From NCBI GenBank assembly GCA_018396615.1, contig JAGTQT010000008.1, positions 1 to 39,983 on the forward strand: 39,983 nt of DNA, given 5' to 3'. This document shows positions 35,413 to 39,983 of the stretch, one piece after another; position 1 is the stretch's first letter, and each line of letters begins with the position of its first letter. The notes below the pieces were generated by a model that saw only the letters and a list, made by a program, of their open reading frames with translations, was not told where the DNA came from and ran no database searches. Made by a program: the position numbers and the translations under genes. The DNA is from Candidatus Bathyarchaeota archaeon (lineage in GTDB: Archaea > Thermoproteota > Bathyarchaeia > Bathyarchaeales > Bathycorpusculaceae).

Positions 35413-37152
35413 CTAAGTTGACTGCTGCTTTCTTTCCTCTTCCTGTAGCACTCTTCTCAGCACTTTGCCGACAAGTGTCATAGGTAGCTCTGTTCGAAAC
35501 TCCAGTTCTCGTATAGCCTTGTATGGCGCCACTTTGCTGTTCACGAACTCCATGATCTCTTTTTCAGCGGCAGTTGCTCCTTCCTTCAAGACTACAAAAG
35601 CTTTAGGAATCTCTCCTGCAACGCTGTCTGGCTTGCCTACGACTGCACAGAGCTTCACGGCTGGATGCTCATACAGCATGTCTTCAATCTCTCGTGGATA
35701 GACGCTGTACCCTTTATACTTGATAAGGTCTTTCTTGCGGTCAGTAATATAGAAGTAGCCGTCCTCATCCATCCTTCCAATATCGCCGGTGTAAAGCCAC
35801 CCATTCTTCAAGACGTTCGCGGTTTCTTCAGCCATCTTCCAGTACCCCTTCATAACCTGTGGACCCTTAACCACAAGTTCCCCATCTTCGCCTACACCAA
35901 GCTCTCGCTCTCCAGACTCTGAATCCATGATTTTGGCATCGGTATCTGGCCACGGCAGCCCGATGCTTCCGATTTTCACGGTTTTCATAGACCTGTCAAG
36001 GGGATTGCAATGTGTAACAGGTGAAGACTCTGTAAGCCCGTAGCCTTCTACTAACACTCCGCCAGTTGCGTCCATCCATTTTTTCTGAACCTCAGGCGGA
36101 AGCGGAGCAGACCCAGAGATGCAGAAACGCACCGAAGAGAGATCATATTTGCCAAAGTTGGGATGGGCAAGAAGCATAGAGTACATTGTTGGTGCCCCGC
36201 AGAAGCATGTAACCTTGTACTTCTGAATCGCTGCTAAAGTGCTTTCAAGATCGAATCTGGGCAGCATAACCATTTTTCCCGCCAGATAAATAGGCGCGTT
36301 CATTCCTGTAGTCATACCGTAAATGTGGAACAGTGGAAGCACAGTGAGAAAAGTTTCTCCGCCCTCGGTGCCCATAAGCCAAGCCGCGCAGGCTAGGGCA
36401 TTAGAGACGAGATTCAGATGCGTCAGCATTGCGCCCTTCGATGTTCCAGTTGTTCCGCCAGTATATTGGAGCGCTACCAAATCCTCTTTCGGGTCAATAT
36501 CAACCTTCGGAGGGTTAGCCGCATACTTAGCCAGCAACTCTTGGAAGAAATACACATTTGACTTGCGTTCAACCTTCCGCGAAGGAATCTTTCCCAATAA
36601 CGACCCCAAAAACGCTTTAACACTGGGCATGTACTCCTTCAAGCCGGTGACAATAACGCGTTTAACAGCGGTCTTCTCTAAGACTTTCTCGACAATGGGA
36701 TAAAGCAGATCTAAGACGACGATTGTTTCAGCCTCTGAGTCCCTGAGCTGGTGTTCAACCTCGCGCTCCTTGTACAAAGGGCTGATAGCTGTCTCGACAG
36801 CGCCGATCTTGATCGCGCCGTAGTAGGCTATCACGAACTGCGGTATATTTGGCAGAAAAAGCGCAACCCTGTCACCTTTCCTAACGCCTAAGGCATCAAG
36901 AGCAGCGGCAAATCTGTTAACAGCCATGCCCAGTTCGCGGTAGGTTATTTCGCGGTCAAAGTACGCGAGAGCTACGTGGTCAGGATACTTGCCTACCGAC
37001 CTCTCAAGGAGATTAGACAACGGTACGTTCGGATAATCGATGCTCCTGGGAACCCCTTCAGGCCAAAATTTGAACCAAGGCTTGTCAACAGGCGGCTCTG
37101 TCGACTGCGGAGGTTGAGCGGCTTGTTTTCTGGTCTTTCTTTTTGAAGACAT
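35413..37152 (-). CDS. Long-chain fatty acid-CoA ligase (AMP-dependent synthetase)
   Basis: YTGGTTGTSKGAMLTH, GYGLTESSPVTH, YTGDIGRMDEDGYFYITDRKKDLIKYKGYSVYPREIE. Confidence 0.95.
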   Translation of the reverse strand: MSSKRKTRKQAAQPPQSTEPPVDKPWFKFWPEGVPRSIDYPNVPLSNLLERSVGKYPDHVALAYFDREITYRELGMAVNRFAAALDALGVRKGDRVALFLPNIPQFVIAYYGAIKIGAVETAISPLYKEREVEHQLRDSEAETIVVLDLLYPIVEKVLEKTAVKRVIVTGLKEYMPSVKAFLGSLLGKIPSRKVERKSNVYFFQELLAKYAANPPKVDIDPKEDLVALQYTGGTTGTSKGAMLTHLNLVSNALACAAWLMGTEGGETFLTVLPLFHIYGMTTGMNAPIYLAGKMVMLPRFDLESTLAAIQKYKVTCFCGAPTMYSMLLAHPNFGKYDLSSVRFCISGSAPLPPEVQKKWMDATGGVLVEGYGLTESSPVTHCNPLDRSMKTVKIGSIGLPWPDTDAKIMDSESGERELGVGEDGELVVKGPQVMKGYWKMAEETANVLKNGWLYTGDIGRMDEDGYFYITDRKKDLIKYKGYSVYPREIEDMLYEHPAVKLCAVVGKPDSVAGEIPKAFVVLKEGATAAEKEIMEFVNSKVAPYKAIRELEFRTELPMTLVGKVLRRVLQEEERKQQST

Positions 37153-37257
37153 AAGTCAGAAACCCGTTTCACATATTCTGGGGCAAGACGTAATAATTCT
37201 TTCTACTAGAGGTTTTCCGTGAGGACTGAGCATGAATGTTAAGCGCAAACAAGCAAG

Positions 37258-37707
37258 TTATCCTTCGCTTTTGTCTAGCGGAACAAACTCGTAGGACAGC
37301 TCCGCGTCACTGGACACCTTTGCCACAAGCTTAGCCTTCATACCCACCTTGACCTGTGAAAGCTTAAACCCTGTAAGCCACGCCAAGACTTTGACACCTT
37401 CTTTGAGTTTGCCGATGGCGACAGTGTAGGGCTTACGCTGCGAGAAAGAGGTAGGTCTAACCACGATGTGTGTGAATGTCTCGATCTCAGCTTCGCTGCT
37501 AAGCTCAACCCACTCCACTTTTGTGCTTAGGCAGTTCGCACAGTCGGCAGCTGGCGGAAAGTAGAGGCTGCCACACTGACAGCATTTTGTGGCGTAGATT
37601 TTTCCCTCTTTCAAACCTTCCCAGAACCTCAGAGTCTTACTTACTGGAATATCTTGAGAGACTGTCACGGGTTTAGACTTGATTGCTGGCATAGATGCTG
37701 AGCTCAC
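37258..37707 (-). CDS. Zn-ribbon/OB-fold (DUF35) thiolase-accessory protein
   Basis: FWEGLKEGKIYATKCCQCGSLYFPPAADCANCLS (CxxC...CxxC), then OB-fold; adjacent to thiolase. Confidence 0.92.
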   Translation of the reverse strand: MSSASMPAIKSKPVTVSQDIPVSKTLRFWEGLKEGKIYATKCCQCGSLYFPPAADCANCLSTKVEWVELSSEAEIETFTHIVVRPTSFSQRKPYTVAIGKLKEGVKVLAWLTGFKLSQVKVGMKAKLVAKVSSDAELSYEFVPLDKSEG

Positions 37708-37711
37708 TTTT

Positions 37712-38869
37712 TCACCTCCTCAGAATGGTAACATAGCAGTAATGCCCTGTGCCGCCCACATTGTGAGCTAGACCAACATAGTTCTTTAGTGGAACCTGTC
37801 GGCTCTTTTCTACCGCTTCTTCTCTAAGCTGCTTTGTAAGCTCATAGATCATGGAGCAGCCCGTAGCGCCTATGGGATGCCCTTTCGCCTTGAGTCCACC
37901 GTCCACATTTACCGGAATCCTGCCGCCTATCTCGGTTTGCCCTTCACGCAGAAACTTTACACCTTCTCCTTTGCCACAGAAGCCTAGATCCTCGTAGGCA
38001 AGGATTTCTGCGATTGTAAAGCAGTCATGCACCTCGGCAAAGTCAAGTTGTTCAGGCTGCAGTCCAGCGGCTTTGTAGGCTCGCTGTGAAGCTAATACAC
38101 TTGCATCTAAGCTCAGAAAGTCTGCTCGCTTGCTGAGGTTTGCCGTTCCAGAGGAGTAGCCTATAGCTGCCACCCAAACCGGCGCGTCTATCTTTAGCTC
38201 GCGAACCTTTTCTTCAGAACCCACAATAACACATGCCGAGCCATCCGTCATCGGCGAACAGTCATACAGCTTAAGCGGGGAAGCAATAACCATCGACGAT
38301 AGTACATCATCCACAGTTATTCTGTTCTGAAGGTGAGCAACAGGGTTCATTGCAGCGTACTTGTGGTTCTTGACTCCGACAAGAGCAAGATCCTCCTCTG
38401 TTGCCCCATACCTAGCCATGTAGGCGTTAGCATACAGCGCATAATAAGCGGGAAAAGTTAAGCCGAAGTTGTGGAACTCCCAGAGATAGTAGCCTGCTCT
38501 GCCGATCCACTCCATAGCTGTCTGAGTGTCAATCTCCCTCATCTTCTCCACGCCCAGAGCCATCGCAATCTCCGCTTGCCCACACGCAACCGCCGAGTAA
38601 GCCGCAAAAAACGCTGCACTGCCACTTGCACATGCAGCCTCGCAGCGCACAAGCCCAGCGCCCGTTAGCCCACAGTACTCGCTGGTCACCACGGCTGGGA
38701 GAAGTTCTTCGTACCAAGCTCCAGCCCCAGCGGAGCCTAACGCGACAAATCCTATCTCCTTTGCTGTCAGCCCAGCGTCTTCGAGGGCAGGCTTAACTGC
38801 TTCAAACGCAAGTTCTGATACGTTCACGTCGTTTCTGATGCCCTTTCGCCTTGAGTCCACCGTCCACAT
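37712..38869 (-). CDS. Thiolase (SCP-x/acetyl-CoA acetyltransferase-like), 3' portion ORF created by tandem duplication; N-terminus aberrant
   Basis: Carries CEAACASGSAAF and GHPIGATGCSM...NVGGTGHYCYVTIL, but starts MWTVDSRRKGIRND, replacing the true MRKVAIIGVGNSKFGIRND. Confidence 0.85.
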   Translation of the reverse strand: MWTVDSRRKGIRNDVNVSELAFEAVKPALEDAGLTAKEIGFVALGSAGAGAWYEELLPAVVTSEYCGLTGAGLVRCEAACASGSAAFFAAYSAVACGQAEIAMALGVEKMREIDTQTAMEWIGRAGYYLWEFHNFGLTFPAYYALYANAYMARYGATEEDLALVGVKNHKYAAMNPVAHLQNRITVDDVLSSMVIASPLKLYDCSPMTDGSACVIVGSEEKVRELKIDAPVWVAAIGYSSGTANLSKRADFLSLDASVLASQRAYKAAGLQPEQLDFAEVHDCFTIAEILAYEDLGFCGKGEGVKFLREGQTEIGGRIPVNVDGGLKAKGHPIGATGCSMIYELTKQLREEAVEKSRQVPLKNYVGLAHNVGGTGHYCYVTILRR

Positions 38870-39803
38870 TTACCGGAATCCTGCCGCCTATCTCGGTTTG
38901 CCCTTCACGCAGAAACTTTACACCTTCTCCTTTGCCACAGAAGCCTAGATCCTCGTAGGCAAGGATTTCTGCGATTGTAAAGCAGTCATGCACCTCGGCA
39001 AAGTCAAGTTGTTCAGGCTGCAGTCCAGCGGCTTTGTAGGCTCGCTGTGAAGCTAATACACTTGCATCTAAGCTCAGAAAGTCTGCTCGCTTGCTGAGGT
39101 TTGCCGTTCCAGAGGAGTAGCCTATAGCTGCCACCCAAACCGGCGCGTCTATCTTTAGCTCGCGAACCTTTTCTTCAGAACCCACAATAACACATGCCGA
39201 GCCATCCGTCATCGGCGAACAGTCATACAGCTTAAGCGGGGAAGCAATAACCATCGACGATAGTACATCATCCACAGTTATTCTGTTCTGAAGGTGAGCA
39301 ACAGGGTTCATTGCAGCGTACTTGTGGTTCTTGACTCCGACAAGAGCAAGATCCTCCTCTGTTGCCCCATACCTAGCCATGTAGGCGTTAGCATACAGCG
39401 CATAATAAGCGGGAAAAGTTAAGCCGAAGTTGTGGAACTCCCAGAGATAGTAGCCTGCTCTGCCGATCCACTCCATAGCTGTCTGAGTGTCAATCTCCCT
39501 CATCTTCTCCACGCCCAGAGCCATCGCAATCTCCGCTTGCCCACACGCAACCGCCGAGTAAGCCGCAAAAAACGCTGCACTGCCACTTGCACATGCAGCC
39601 TCGCAGCGCACAAGCCCAGCGCCCGTTAGCCCACAGTACTCGCTGGTCACCACGGCTGGGAGAAGTTCTTCGTACCAAGCTCCAGCCCCAGCGGAGCCTA
39701 ACGCGACAAATCCTATCTCCTTTGCTGTCAGCCCAGCGTCTTCGAGGGCAGGCTTAACTGCTTCAAACGCAAGTTCTGATACGTTCACGTCGTTTCTGAT
39801 GCC
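37876..39803. repeat. Direct tandem duplication, 2 x 961 bp, bounded by GATGCC
   Basis: Copy A 37876-38836 and copy B 38837-39797 look identical at offset 961; GATGCC at 37876, 38837 and 39798. Confidence 0.93.
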
Positions 39804-39845
39804 AAATTTCGAGTTCCCGACACCGATAATCGCTACTTTCCTCAA
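38802..39845 (-). pseudogene. Thiolase, 5' portion ORF with native N-terminus but truncated and frameshifted C-terminus
   Basis: MRKVAIIGVGNSKFGIRNDVNVSEL... runs to GGLKAKGH, then out-of-frame QKRRERIRTCV*; lacks GHPIGATG and the terminal Cys block. Confidence 0.8.
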
Positions 39846-39919
39846 ACCAAGTCCCTTCCGCCACGATAATAATAGGAAGCCCTACGGGATATAAGTAAAA
39901 AGAGTGGGAGTTGAAAAGG

Positions 39920-39983
39920 CTATTTGCCCTTAAACTCGGCCTTTCTTCGAGACATGAAGGCTTCAACGCCTTCCTTCAAGTCT
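39920..39983 (-). CDS. Enoyl-CoA hydratase/isomerase C-terminus, truncated by window edge
   Basis: Minus-strand translation ...DLKEGVEAFMSRRKAEFKGK*, the standard crotonase C-terminal motif. Confidence 0.85.
   Translation of the reverse strand, partial: DLKEGVEAFMSRRKAEFKGK

Noticed and set aside
38471-39678. Identical ORF pairs (65 aa + and 62 aa -) in both halves of the thiolase region
   Set aside because: Shadow ORFs duplicated by the 961-bp repeat, not independent genes
39763-39966. 67-aa minus-strand ORF at the thiolase start
   Set aside because: Runs out of frame over the intergenic region and thiolase N-terminus; no recognisable product

Overview
The window looks like an archaeal chromosome segment, most likely Bathyarchaeia-like; this is inferred from gene content and no phylogeny was run. 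Its backbone is a ribosomal-protein/SecY superoperon on the minus strand (about 14.1-25.8 kb). The order is L22-S3-L29-Rnp1-S17-L14-L24-S4e-L5-S14-S8-L6-L32e-L19e-L18-S5-L30-[Hsp20-like]-L15-SecY-EMC3/YidC-like-L34e-Cmk. Left of it are a DnaJ-DnaK-GrpE chaperone locus, an ABC-2 exporter, a dipeptide-epimerase-like enolase-superfamily enzyme, a class II FBPase (GlpX-like), an Lrp regulator, aEF-2, an iron-sulfur flavoprotein/archaeoflavoprotein pair and a split LysO. Right of it are a GNAT, an EamA transporter, hypE / hypD-hypC-hypF, an HxlR-type regulator divergent from a probable tetraether-lipid-synthase (Tes) radical SAM protein, and a fatty-acid/acyl-CoA cluster (acyl-CoA ligase, DUF35 protein, thiolase, enoyl-CoA hydratase C-terminus). 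Main points for a second look: (1) a basic-tailed alpha-crystallin-domain protein embedded between L30 and L15; (2) an apparently exact 961-bp tandem duplication inside the thiolase gene, bounded by GATGCC microhomology, which leaves no intact thiolase ORF as assembled; (3) an HxlR-like regulator divergent from Tes; (4) an Asp-to-Ser change in the DnaK phosphate-2 motif; (5) an S14 gene and a small coiled-coil ORF missing from the ORF track. I saw no rRNA, CRISPR array, transposase or convincing tRNA.
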